Assembly (NCBI GenBank): GCA_014873095.1
Contig: CP050848.1
Location: 3,965,850 to 4,029,849, forward strand
Length of the DNA stretch: 64,000 nt
Direction: 5' to 3'
Source: Planctomycetales bacterium ZRK34
GTDB taxonomy: Bacteria; Planctomycetota; Phycisphaerae; Phycisphaerales; Zrk34
Below, piece by piece: positions 8,692 to 17,210 of this stretch; position 1 is the stretch's first letter; the number at the start of each line of letters is the position of its first letter. The position numbers were made by a program, and so were the translations under genes. The notes under the pieces are model-generated. The model saw only the letters and a list, made by a program, of their open reading frames with translations, was not told where the DNA came from and searched no databases.

Positions 8692-9411
8692 ATGCAAGCC
8701 CGCCGATTGATCGTTTTTGTTTTGATGTTGATGCTGCTGATGACAGGCGCCGCTGACGTCCGGGCGGAGGATGATTTCGCCAACACGCTGAAGGTGTACA
8801 ACAAGGGCGTCGGTGGTCAGAACTCGCGTGACGGCCTGCGGCGGTTTAAAAAAGACGTTCTGGCGCTGAAGCCGGATTTCGTGCTGATCTACTTCGGGCT
8901 CAACGACACGCTCAACGAGCCGAAATTTCTCGACGCCGATGAGTACATCGCCAACCTCGAAAAGATGATCGACTCGGCACGGGCCGCGAAAATCACGCCG
9001 ATTCTGGCGACCATCCATCACATCGATGCCAAAGCACTGATGACCCGCCACAAGAAAGAGTCCTACGGCGAGGAAGGCCCGCAGAAGAAGATCGACCGCT
9101 ACAACGTGCTGCTCCGTCAGCTCGCCGATCGCAAGCATGTCAAACTCGTGCCGTGGTGCGAGATCATGGATCACGCCATGACCGCCGACCCGGACACCGC
9201 CTACCGCAATGCCGACGGCGTCCACCTGAACCCGCCCGGCAGCAAACTGCTGGCTCAGAGTTTTTACGAAGCGATCGCCGGCGATCTGCGCGACGGCCAG
9301 ACGATCGTCTGTCTCGGCGACAGCGTGACCTTCGGCGCCCGCAACCAAGGCGCCGGCACCGCCGAAGGCACCACCTACCCCGCCTACCTCCGCCGCATCG
9401 AACTCAAGTAA
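8692..9411 (+). CDS. Secreted SGNH/GDSL-type hydrolase with permuted motif order
   Basis: Predicted exported esterase or lipase-like hydrolase of 239 residues. A signal peptide (about 1-25) is followed at once by NKGVGGQNSRDGL (block II Gly near 41), FGLND (block III, Asn71), and DGVHL (block V, Asp175 and His178). The nucleophile block, CLGDSVTFG with Ser211, comes last, 29 residues from the end. In ordinary SGNH enzymes this GDS block is at the N-terminus. The text after it (TTYPAYLRRIELK) is what normally leads into the block II region, so the protein reads as a circular permutation. AGGAG 6 bases before ATG 8692 fixes the start. Divergent from a sulfatase, which suggests de-esterification of the same polysaccharide. 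Confidence 0.88.
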   Translation: MQARRLIVFVLMLMLLMTGAADVRAEDDFANTLKVYNKGVGGQNSRDGLRRFKKDVLALKPDFVLIYFGLNDTLNEPKFLDADEYIANLEKMIDSARAAKITPILATIHHIDAKALMTRHKKESYGEEGPQKKIDRYNVLLRQLADRKHVKLVPWCEIMDHAMTADPDTAYRNADGVHLNPPGSKLLAQSFYEAIAGDLRDGQTIVCLGDSVTFGARNQGAGTAEGTTYPAYLRRIELK

Positions 9412-9473
9412 CGCACATCGCGGCCAGCTTCGCGAGTAGCACGCGCCATGATGATTCAGCAGTTGCGATACAT

Positions 9474-9513
9474 TCTTAAATTCTAATGTTATCAAGAACA
9501 TTAGAATTCAAGA
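9474..9513 (+). terminator. AT-rich hairpin after the SGNH hydrolase gene
   Basis: Perfect 12-base arms AATTCTAATGTT / AACATTAGAATT around ATCAAG, extendable by four more pairs across one mismatch. It lies 63 bases after the stop. No T-run, so terminator function is only likely. Confidence 0.5.
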
Positions 9514-9719
9514 TTCGGTTCGGTGCCGTTGATTGTGCTATGGCGGGTGCTGGTTGTTGTACAGATGGCGACGGAGCCTCCGGCGAGCGGGGCTTCATGG
9601 GGTTGGAAGTTTTACTTCATGCCTGGCCATGTAATAACCGAACAGCGGCCCCGCGCGGCCGCGCCAGGAGCTGTGGTCGCACACAACCAACAGAGTCGAA
9701 TTGCACCCAGTGCCTGCGT

Positions 9720-9779
9720 CACAAAGATCAAATATATGATATATAAAATATTTCATATATCATATATTTGATCTTTGTG
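9720..9779. repeat. 60-base near-perfect AT-rich palindrome
   Basis: Reads outward CACAAAGATCAAATATATGA... and is self-complementary over 30 + 30 bases with a single A/C mismatch and no loop. Strikingly AT-rich for this genome. No gene touches it. Confidence 0.9.
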
Positions 9780-10024
9780 TGGGGCGACTCGGTGCTGGGG
9801 GGGCGAAGATATGCTGAGGGCGGCAGGAGACGAATTGTTGAGTCGGTGAGTCGGTGAGTTGATGATGCGCGGTGTGTGGCAGGCTCGGCGTATGTGCGTC
9901 TTGTCGTTTGGCGACGGGAATTGGCGGGATGGCATGGGAATCGCAGCACATAGTGTGGGGCGTCATCCATCACACGGCACCCACCCGGAGGGGGCAGATC
10001 AGTGACATTTTGTGTAACAATTGT

Positions 10025-10090
10025 GTGGCACTGGCGGCTTGTCGGCCAGTGTTCTCAACACCGTTCTGGCGGACAAGCTGCCAGTGCCAC
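10025..10090. repeat. Dispersed inverted repeat, GTGGCACTGGCGGCTTGTC type
   Basis: Arms GTGGCACTGGCGGCTTGTC and GACAAGCTGCCAGTGCCAC pair with one mismatch around a 28-base loop. A shorter copy of the same motif is at 59455-59481. Confidence 0.8.
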
Positions 10091-10368
10091 CTCACCATCA
10101 ACAAAGTCAATCTGCACTGTGTCGCCTGTGCGGCCAGGAGCGATGTGCTACGGTACGACAACCGATCATGATCCGATGCTCGAATGTTTCCGGGGTGCAG
10201 CTGCCTGTTGTGGCGCAGCATGTCACGGCTTGCGGCGCGTGGTGTGATGGCTATGAAAATTAGACAGCCTGCAAGTTTTCCAATATGTGCTGGCAGTGAT
10301 TCAGTTGGGGCCGTTGAATAACCTCGCCCTAACTTCTGCCGTGGTCAGAGAGGGTGAACCCTCAGCGG

Positions 10369-11151
10369 TTATTCGGGGGTGATGTTGATGATGGACTTGT
10401 CGTCGTCGGGTTTCTGGTAGATGCGGATGTAATCGACGAGGAAGTCGTCGGGCAGCTTGGCGTCGGCGATGTTCTTGGCCCAGGGGCCGACTTCGAGGCT
10501 GAAGATGACATACTCGGGGGTGTGGCTGATCGGGCCGTCGGTGGTCCAGGTGGTTTTGCCGTCGACGAACATGGTGTAGCGGGTCGGGGTCCATTCCAGG
10601 CCGACGGTGTGAAAGCCATCGCCGAGGCCGGGGAAGGGGGTCTTGTGGCCCTTAGATTTGTGGTCCTTGCCGTAGCCGTCCCAGTGCAGGTTCTGCTGGA
10701 CGAGTTCGGGGGCGGTGCGCAGGTACTCGATGATGTCGATTTCGACGCCGGACTTACCGGGCTCGCCGATGAACTTGCTGATGGTGTTGGGCATCATCCA
10801 GAAGGCCGACCAGTGGCCGATCTGCGTCTGGAATCGCATGCGGGCTTCGAGGTAGCCATAGCGGACCATCACGCGATTGCGGGTCTGAATCATGCCGGTG
10901 TGGTATTGCTCGCCGACCTTGGTGGTGGTGATGCGGAGGTTGCCCTGGCCGTCGACGTCGACAGCTTCGCGGGTGTTGATCGCATCGCGGCGCTTGCCAA
11001 GGTGGTGGTGGGTCCAGACCGATTCGTCGAGTTTGTCGCCGTTGAACTCATCCTGCCAGACGAGCTTGTAGTCTTCCGACGGCGGGGCGGCGAAACTCGG
11101 TTGTGTGATGGCGACGAGCAGTGCGACGGTGAGCATGGCCAGACGATACAT
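10369..11151 (-). CDS. Secreted glycoside hydrolase family 16 enzyme
   Basis: Predicted beta-glucan or galactan endo-hydrolase acting outside the cell. The 260-residue protein has a signal peptide (MYRLAMLTVALLVAITQPSFA), then a single GH16 domain. The family signature is GVEIDIIEY: E137 as nucleophile, D139, and E142 as acid/base. RYGYLEARMRF and HWSAFWMMP are typical substrate-cleft strands, and GFHTVGLEWTPTRYTMFVDG is the usual late region. AAGGA precedes the ATG at suitable distance. The gene lies just downstream of a large sulfatase on the same strand (43-base gap), so the two may be transcribed together to desulfate and cleave one polysaccharide. Exact specificity (laminarinase, agarase, carrageenase or other) cannot be read from sequence. 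Confidence 0.92.
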   Translation of the reverse strand: MYRLAMLTVALLVAITQPSFAAPPSEDYKLVWQDEFNGDKLDESVWTHHHLGKRRDAINTREAVDVDGQGNLRITTTKVGEQYHTGMIQTRNRVMVRYGYLEARMRFQTQIGHWSAFWMMPNTISKFIGEPGKSGVEIDIIEYLRTAPELVQQNLHWDGYGKDHKSKGHKTPFPGLGDGFHTVGLEWTPTRYTMFVDGKTTWTTDGPISHTPEYVIFSLEVGPWAKNIADAKLPDDFLVDYIRIYQKPDDDKSIINITPE

Positions 11152-11194
11152 CGACGAATCCTTTGTGCCCCGACGGGGGGTGTGGTTTGTTCTG

Positions 11195-13333
11195 TCAGTT
11201 GGATTTTACAGGCATGGAGGCCTGGGCGACCTTCACATTGCGGAAGCCGGCGGTTTTGCCGAAAACGAGGAAGTTCATGCCGGTTTTGGGTTCGCCGAGC
11301 ACCTGGTGTTGAACCTTCACCTTGACGTTGTTGACCTGGACGGCCGCTTCGTTGCCGTGAAAGCTGATGCGGACGGGGTACCACTGGTCGGCATCGAGCG
11401 AAAGCACACGCTGAGCCAGCGGTACGACAGCGTCGGGGCCTTCGCCGCGCGATGGGTTTTTCGCCACTTCCAATCGGCTGCGGGAGACGACGATGCGGAA
11501 GCTGCCTGCGCGGTCGCCCCACTCGACGCGCAGCGACATGCGATTGGCCCGGTGGAAATTCACCTCGTACTCGATCACGCCATCGGTGATCTTCATCGGT
11601 ACGTGCAACGTGGCGGGTTGTTTATCCCCGTCGATCTGCCCGCCGAAGAGTCCGCCGTCTTGGGCCTGCCAGTCGCCGCGTGAAGCATTCCACGGTTTGG
11701 CCGGCAGGGCGGCCAGCGACTGGTTGATCGTCAGATCGCCTTTCAGCGGCTCCAGCTTCACGGGTTTGTTCCTGGCGACTTTGAACCCGGGCGGGGGAAG
11801 CTGGCGACTGTATCCGCCATCGCGATAGCGTTTGAGTCGACTGCGCAGCATGCTGACGATCTCGGGGTACTGGGCGCTGAGGTCACGGGTTTCCGCGGGG
11901 TCTTCATCGGTGTTGTAAAGTTGCGATTTGAACTGGTCGGCCTTCGCCTTGAGCACGCGGGGGCGGGTGTCGGCGGGCACGCCTTCGATCCATTTCCACG
12001 GTCCCTTGCGGACGCCGAACACGCCCGCCGCGCTGTGCACGATCATGTCATCGCGAATCGGCGTCGGCGGATCGCCGAACAACACGGGCAGAAAGCTGCG
12101 GCTGTCTTCGGCGGCTTCGGTCATGTCCGGTAAAGGCTCGCCGACGATCTCGGCCGTCGTCGCGAGGATGTCGACGAGGCTGATCATCTGATCGCAGACG
12201 GACCCCGCTTTCACCTTGCCGGGCCAGCGCACGAGAAACGGCACCTTGAACCCGCCTTCCCAGATGTCGTGCTTGCTGCCGCGCCAATCGCCATTGATGA
12301 GCAACCCTGCGTTGTAGGCGGTGGTCTGCAGTTGCTTTTCGTTGCTCGGGTGACACACGCCGCCGTTGTCGCTGGTGAAAATGACGAGCGTGTTCTTCGC
12401 GAGGCCCTGTTCGTCGAGCGTTTTGAGCAGTCGCCCGACGCTGCGGTCGAGTTCGTGAATCCAGTCGCCGTAGGGACCGGCCTTGCTTTTGCCGGCGATG
12501 TCGGCGTCCGGCGTGATGGGGTTGTGAACCGCCACGGGGGTGAAGTACAGAAAGAACGGTTTGTCTTTCGGCTGACGTTTGATCCAACCCGCCGCCTTGT
12601 CGGTCAGTACCTTCATGACACGCTGGTTCTTGCGGCGCGGCGCATCGAGATCGAGGATGCCGTCGGCTCTTCGGGGGTTTTCCAGATCGTCGGCGTTGTA
12701 GGTCGGTTGGAAATCATCGGGGTCAAGGTCCGGGCCGGGGCGTTTCATCGCTTCGGTGATCTGTCCGCGGCGCAGGCCGTAGACGAAACGATTTTCGACG
12801 AACACACCGGTGAGGTCGCCGTGGTTGGCCGGCACGCCGAAGTGATAGTCGAAGCCGATGTCCAGCGGGCCGGGTGATAACTCGGCGGCGTAGTCGGTGC
12901 GCCAGCGGGGCGAATCGTCGACCTTGCCGTAGCCTAAGTGCCACTTGCCGATGGCGGCGGTCGAGTAGCCATGTTTTTTCAGCATCGAGGCGATGGTCAG
13001 GCGCGTCGGTTCGATGTGCAGCGGTGAAAACATGCCGAGCACCTCGTGAGTCAGCGAGGTGCGCCAGCAGTATCGGCCGGTCAGTACCGAATAGCGCGTC
13101 GGCGAGCAGACCGATGAAGTCGTATTCGCATCGGTGAACTTGCGGCCCTCGGCGGCGAGGCGATCGATGCCGGGCGTCTGCACCAGCGCCGGGTCGGCGC
13201 CGTAGCAGGTGGCGCTGCCGTAGCCGAAGTCATCCGCGAGGATGACGATGATGTTGGGCTGGTCATGCTGGGCGCGGGTGTTGGCGGTGAAGCTGGCAAG
13301 GATGACGAGGGTAAAGAACCAGACGTAGCGCAT
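11195..13333 (-). CDS. Secreted sulfatase with C-terminal jelly-roll-like domain
   Basis: Formylglycine-dependent sulfatase, 712 residues, exported by a signal peptide (MRYVWFFTLVILASFTANTRA). The catalytic motif CSPTR is at 76-80 in SSVCSPTRYSVLTGRY, with PNIIVILADDFGYG for metal binding, AIGKWHLGYG, and IFTSDNGG. The sulfatase fold ends near residue 500; about 200 further residues (WNASRGDWQAQDGGLFGG onward to GFRNVKVAQA) resemble a concanavalin-like/DUF1080-type beta sandwich that may bind carbohydrate. I chose the ATG at 13333 because GGAG lies 6 bases before it. Followed by the GH16 gene on the same strand. Confidence 0.93.
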   Translation of the reverse strand: MRYVWFFTLVILASFTANTRAQHDQPNIIVILADDFGYGSATCYGADPALVQTPGIDRLAAEGRKFTDANTTSSVCSPTRYSVLTGRYCWRTSLTHEVLGMFSPLHIEPTRLTIASMLKKHGYSTAAIGKWHLGYGKVDDSPRWRTDYAAELSPGPLDIGFDYHFGVPANHGDLTGVFVENRFVYGLRRGQITEAMKRPGPDLDPDDFQPTYNADDLENPRRADGILDLDAPRRKNQRVMKVLTDKAAGWIKRQPKDKPFFLYFTPVAVHNPITPDADIAGKSKAGPYGDWIHELDRSVGRLLKTLDEQGLAKNTLVIFTSDNGGVCHPSNEKQLQTTAYNAGLLINGDWRGSKHDIWEGGFKVPFLVRWPGKVKAGSVCDQMISLVDILATTAEIVGEPLPDMTEAAEDSRSFLPVLFGDPPTPIRDDMIVHSAAGVFGVRKGPWKWIEGVPADTRPRVLKAKADQFKSQLYNTDEDPAETRDLSAQYPEIVSMLRSRLKRYRDGGYSRQLPPPGFKVARNKPVKLEPLKGDLTINQSLAALPAKPWNASRGDWQAQDGGLFGGQIDGDKQPATLHVPMKITDGVIEYEVNFHRANRMSLRVEWGDRAGSFRIVVSRSRLEVAKNPSRGEGPDAVVPLAQRVLSLDADQWYPVRISFHGNEAAVQVNNVKVKVQHQVLGEPKTGMNFLVFGKTAGFRNVKVAQASMPVKSN

Positions 13334-13364
13334 CGGAAGCTCCATTGGCGGGATCATGGCGCAA

Positions 13365-13395
13365 CGAAAAAGCGGGGGGAATTAATTCCCCCCGC
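13365..13395 (-). terminator. Rho-independent terminator of the isomerase/epimerase gene
   Basis: A perfect 24-base palindrome GCGGGGGGAATT/AATTCCCCCCGC followed on the minus strand by TTTTT, 20 bases after the stop codon. It ends 32 bases before the sulfatase start, so the sulfatase needs its own promoter or read-through. Confidence 0.9.
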
Positions 13396-13415
13396 CTGTG
13401 GGTGATATCACATTT

Positions 13416-14450
13416 TTACCTGTCGAACTGGGCGTCGAAGACGATGTCGGAGCGGGGGAAGTCGACATCGCGGACGAAGGCGCAGGCCTCGGTGGCGCCG
13501 TGCTCACGGTCCATGCGGCCGTCTTCCCACTCGACCGACAGCGGGCCGGTGTAGTTGATGTCGTTGAGGGCGACGATGATCTGTTCGAAGTCGACATCGC
13601 CGTGGCCCAGCGAGCGGAAGTCCCAGAAGCGGCGCGGGTCGGTGAAGGTGGTGTGACCGCCGAAGACGCCGACCTCGCCGGTGCCCTTGCCCCACTGGGC
13701 GTCCTTCATGTGCACGTGGTAGATGCGGTCTTTGAAGGTGTAGATGAAGCGGACGTAGTCGACGAACTGGTAGCCGAGGTGCGAGGGGTCGTAGTTGAAC
13801 CCGAATCGCTTGTGGCCCTTGACGGCGGCGATGGCGCGCTCAGCCGAGGCGATGTCGAAGGCGATCTCGGTGGGGTGGACTTCAAGGGCGAAGTTGACGT
13901 TGACCTTGTCGAAAGCGTTGAGGATCGGCGTGAAGCGCTTGGCGAAATCGTCGAAGCCCTTCTGCCAGTACTTCTGATCGGTCGGCGGGAAGGCATACAG
14001 CGAATGCCAGATGCTCGAGCCGGTGAACCCGTTGACGACGGCAGGCTTGACGCCCCAGCTCTTCTTGTCCGGCTTGGCGTCCATGAACTTCCGGGCGGCC
14101 TTGGCGGTGGCGATCATTTCCTTGGCGGCGCGCTTGCGGACGCCCTCGGGCTCGCCGTCGCCCCAGACGTACTCGGGGAGGATCAGCTTGTGACGTTCAT
14201 CGATGTGATCGCAGATGGCCTGGCCGACGAGGTGGGCGCTGATGGCGTGGCAGGTCAGGCCGTGGTCGGCGAGGACTTCCCAGCGCTGCTGCACATACTT
14301 TTTGGATTTATTGGCTTCGGCGACATCGAAGTGGTCGCCCCAGCAGGCGAGTTCCAGGCCGTCGTAGCCGAACTCGGCCGCTTTGGCGCACATGGTTTCA
14401 AACGGCAGATCGGCCCATTGACCGGTAAAAAGCGTGACGGGACGGGACAT
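13416..14450 (-). CDS. Sugar phosphate isomerase/epimerase-like TIM-barrel protein
   Basis: Xylose-isomerase-like/AP-endonuclease-2 family barrel of 344 residues, probably cytoplasmic because there is no signal peptide. Candidate metal ligands are the Glu in FALEVHPTE, the Asp/His in [11 protein letters not shown], the His in [10 protein letters not shown] and the Glu in [11 protein letters not shown], the usual order for this family. GGAGG lies 7 bases before the ATG. The location beside GH16 and sulfatase genes suggests a role in handling the released sugar, but the family is broad and the substrate is not inferable. Confidence 0.88.
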   Translation of the reverse strand: MSRPVTLFTGQWADLPFETMCAKAAEFGYDGLELACWGDHFDVAEANKSKKYVQQRWEVLADHGLTCHAISAHLVGQAICDHIDERHKLILPEYVWGDGEPEGVRKRAAKEMIATAKAARKFMDAKPDKKSWGVKPAVVNGFTGSSIWHSLYAFPPTDQKYWQKGFDDFAKRFTPILNAFDKVNVNFALEVHPTEIAFDIASAERAIAAVKGHKRFGFNYDPSHLGYQFVDYVRFIYTFKDRIYHVHMKDAQWGKGTGEVGVFGGHTTFTDPRRFWDFRSLGHGDVDFEQIIVALNDINYTGPLSVEWEDGRMDREHGATEACAFVRDVDFPRSDIVFDAQFDR

Positions 14451-14670
14451 GTGAGGCCTCCAGGCGGTTAGAAATTCAAAAACGACCTATGCGACCAGAC
14501 ATGATCGGTTTTATCAGTCCGCCCGTCAAAGCGCCATGGTCGCAAGCGGGATCGGGTAATCCCTCAAATTGCGTGTTTTGGGGGCTTTGGGGGTTATTCC
14601 GGTCAAGTGGTGGGTCGATGTTGGATATGAGGCGACCGGGCTCGATTCCCGCCTCACTGGATGGCCACAC

Positions 14671-16137
14671 ATGGCGCCCACGACTCAACAGTCGCTGACT
14701 CCCACGCTGAACATACTGCACAACGGTATGGCGGCTGAGTTGTGTTTCCATGCCGACTGCCCGGCCAGCGAAGCGAGCGCCGAGGCGCTGATGCGGCTGG
14801 CCAAAGCCAAGCATCTGGTCATCGATCGTAAACTGGAAACGCGCCTGCATCAGATCGCGGTGGACTTCCAGCGCAAGCCGCACCCCGTTCGCACCGTCAT
14901 CGCCGAAGGCACGCCCGCGCACCACGGCGTCAACGGCCGGCTCGAATGGCTGCCCGAATACGACCCCGAAAAGCGCGCCCGCCCAAACCTCGACGACGAA
15001 GACATCACCCCCGCCAACTACTACGAACTCAGCGCCTTCCACATCGTCGCCGCCGATACCCACATCGCCACGGTCCATCCGCCCACGTCCGGCCGGCCCG
15101 GCGTCGATGTGTATGGTCAGCCGACCCATGCCCGCGACGGTGAGCCTTACGAACTGGCCGCCGACGGTAGCGTCAGCATCGATGCCGACGGCCGTGTGAT
15201 CACCCGCATCGCCGGCCTGATCACGTTCGAAAACGACACCCTGCATATCGATCCGACGCTCAACGTCCCCGCCAACGTCGACTTCACCACCGGCAATATC
15301 CACTTCAACGGCGATGTGTTCATCAAAGGCGATGTCTGCGATCAGTTCACCATTGATGCCACCGGCGATGTGGAAGTGCACGGGCTCATCGAAGGTGCGC
15401 ACATCCGTTGCGACGGCGCATTACGCGCTCTCGGAGGCGTCGCCGGCAAAGAGCACGCATTCATCGATGTCGGCGGGTCGGTCGAAGCCCGCTATCTCAG
15501 CGGGGTCAACGGAATCGTCAAGGGCGATCTGACCGTCGCGCGCGACATGGTCACCAGCGAAATGAAGGTTCATGGCGAGCTTCACGCCGAGGCGGCGGTC
15601 ATCACCGGAACCGATCTGACGGTTGCCGGCCCGGCCCGCATCGGCGTGTTGGGCGCCCCGGCGGGTATCGCCACGACGCTGCGTGTGGGCTTCGTGCCGC
15701 GGCTGACGGATCTGATCAATCAGATCGGGCCGACCATCGAAAAAATGGAATTCCTCATCGACGACCTTCGTCGCAAGCTGCAACACCTGTCCGATCAGTA
15801 CCACATGAATCGTGAAAAGAAGTTTCTTCAGCGTCAGGTATCGCTGAACGAGACGATCACGCGGCTGGAAACCAAGCTGGATCGGGCACGCAACACGCTG
15901 GACGACCTGTGCTTGCGGTTTGATCGCCAATGTGTGATCCGCCTGGAGGCGGTTAAGGCGATACACGGAGGCGTGGTCGTCGAGGGGCCGCGCTGGCGGA
16001 TCGAGTTTTTCGACACGGTCACGGGCGGGACGGTGATCCGCCGGGGCGAAGACGGATCGCCGATCGTGGAAGACGCCTCGGGCAACCCGCGTGACCTGTC
16101 GCGTTTTGCACATGTGGTGCCGACGCAGGTCTGGTGA
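14671..16137 (+). CDS. DUF342 (FapA-type) protein at head of flagellar block
   Basis: Cytoplasmic 488-residue protein resembling DUF342/FapA. An N-terminal region is followed by a long repetitive beta stretch (ITFENDTLHIDPTLNVPANV through GNIHFNGDVFIKGDV, DATGDVEVHGLIEGA, VGGSVEARYLSGV) characteristic of the DUF342 beta-helix, then a coiled-coil (about 360-430, starting TDLINQIGPTIEKMEF) and a small C-terminal strand region. Its position upstream of motA fits reported links of the family to flagellar assembly, though the molecular role is poorly defined. The ATG at 14671 follows weak GGATGG; a longer frame from a TTG at 14569 adds residues without family character. Confidence 0.78.
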   Translation: MAPTTQQSLTPTLNILHNGMAAELCFHADCPASEASAEALMRLAKAKHLVIDRKLETRLHQIAVDFQRKPHPVRTVIAEGTPAHHGVNGRLEWLPEYDPEKRARPNLDDEDITPANYYELSAFHIVAADTHIATVHPPTSGRPGVDVYGQPTHARDGEPYELAADGSVSIDADGRVITRIAGLITFENDTLHIDPTLNVPANVDFTTGNIHFNGDVFIKGDVCDQFTIDATGDVEVHGLIEGAHIRCDGALRALGGVAGKEHAFIDVGGSVEARYLSGVNGIVKGDLTVARDMVTSEMKVHGELHAEAAVITGTDLTVAGPARIGVLGAPAGIATTLRVGFVPRLTDLINQIGPTIEKMEFLIDDLRRKLQHLSDQYHMNREKKFLQRQVSLNETITRLETKLDRARNTLDDLCLRFDRQCVIRLEAVKAIHGGVVVEGPRWRIEFFDTVTGGTVIRRGEDGSPIVEDASGNPRDLSRFAHVVPTQVW

Positions 16138-16370
16138 GTCGGTCATTGGAGACTGGATCAATCAGCGTATTTTCCATGTGGAATGGGTCATACAGCAAAA
16201 GCGGAGGATCGAGTCGACCGATGATTAAACAGGATGCGGCCCGACCGGGTCGCGGTGGTACAGGTTATCGGTCAGTGAAGGCGTTTTTTGACGGTCAAGC
16301 CGGGCGCCGGGCTGGTCGATGGGACTTCAGGCAGCGGCGAGGATGAGCCGCGGGAGCTTGGGAGCCAGAG

Positions 16371-17144
16371 ATGGATCTTGGCACGATAGTCGGCGTCATC
16401 ATGGCCTTCGCCCTGATCATCTGGGCGATTTTCGCCGGTGGCAGCTTCGGCGCGTTCGTCGATATACCGTCGATGGTGATCGTCGTCGGCGGGACGATCT
16501 GCACGACGCTGATCTCCAATCCCATGGACAAGGTCAAGGCCATCATGGGCGTGACCAGGAAGGCGATGATGCACAAGTCTGAGTCGCCTCAGAAGCTCAT
16601 CCAGGAGCTTGTGTCATACGCCGAAATCGCCCGCCGCGACGGCATCCTCAGCCTCGAAGCCCAGTGCAAGGAAATCGATGACCCGTTCATCGTCCGCGGC
16701 ATCCAGATGGCTGTCGACGGCACCGACCCCGAACTCATCGAGCAGATCATGGAGACCGAGCTCGAAAACCTCGTCGAACGACACGAAGCCGGCAAGGCCC
16801 TGTACGACACGCTCGGCAAGTATGCCCCGGCGTTCGGCATGATCGGGACGCTGATCGGCCTGGTCGCCATGCTCGCGAACATGTCCGATCCGTCGAAGAT
16901 CGGCGGCGGCATGGCTGTCGCGCTGCTGACGACCCTCTACGGCGCGATCATATCCAACGTCGTCTTCCTGCCGATGGCCGACAAGCTCGCCAAGCGATCT
17001 GGCGAAGAAATCATCCTCAAGACGATCATCATCAAGGGCGTCATGTCGATTCAGTCCGGTGACAACCCGCGCGTCGTCGAGCAGAAGCTCAAGACCTTCC
17101 TGCCGCCGTCGATCCGCGCCACCGAAGAAGCCGAAGCCGCATGA
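16371..17144 (+). CDS. motA: Flagellar motor stator protein MotA
   Basis: Proton- or sodium-conducting stator subunit in the inner membrane, forming a pentamer around MotB. The 257-residue product has four hydrophobic segments: DLGTIVGVIMAFALIIWAI, VDIPSMVIVVGGTICTTLI, and a pair at about 155-205 (PAFGMIGTLIGLVAML and IGGGMAVALLTTLYGAIIS). The cytoplasmic loop between the pairs carries the charged EARRDGILSLE-like region that contacts the rotor. GGGAG sits 6 bases before ATG. The 230 bases upstream hold no convincing gene. motB follows after a 66-base spacer containing a hairpin repeat. Confidence 0.94.
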   Translation: MDLGTIVGVIMAFALIIWAIFAGGSFGAFVDIPSMVIVVGGTICTTLISNPMDKVKAIMGVTRKAMMHKSESPQKLIQELVSYAEIARRDGILSLEAQCKEIDDPFIVRGIQMAVDGTDPELIEQIMETELENLVERHEAGKALYDTLGKYAPAFGMIGTLIGLVAMLANMSDPSKIGGGMAVALLTTLYGAIISNVVFLPMADKLAKRSGEEIILKTIIIKGVMSIQSGDNPRVVEQKLKTFLPPSIRATEEAEAA

Positions 17145-17149
17145 CCCAG

Positions 17150-17182
17150 CGTTTAGCGACGGGGCAACGCCCCGCGTCGGAC
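17150..17182. repeat. Hairpin repeat between motA and motB (TTTAGCGAC family)
   Basis: GTTTAGCGACGGGGCAACGCCCCGCGTCGG contains GGGG-CAAC-GCCCC nested in CGAC/GTCG. The TTTAGCGAC head is shared with the elements at 29278, 31646 and 35104. Confidence 0.6.
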
Positions 17183-17210
17183 CTCTTCCACGGGAAGGGG
17201 GGCACAGCTT

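Larger units (their letters stand above)
9412..10368. other. Gene-free, palindrome-rich region
   Basis: About 950 bases with no frame showing a family signal or good ribosome binding site. It contains three separate inverted repeats (9474-9513, 9720-9779, 10025-10090) and a TGCTACGGT extended -10-like string at 10147-10155. The last could drive a transcript running right, but no credible coding sequence follows. Composition alternates between very AT-rich palindromes and GC-rich filler. Confidence 0.6.

Noticed and set aside
7340..8710. Long plus-strand frame over the sulfatase
   Set aside because: Shadow of the sulfatase gene; it has no signal peptide or conserved motif and the sulfatase has its CSPSR site.
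16221..16346. 41-codon Arg-rich frame (starting MIKQDAARPG) before motA
   Set aside because: GGAGG is 13 bases upstream, too far; the composition is that of random GC-rich sequence and no homology can be claimed.
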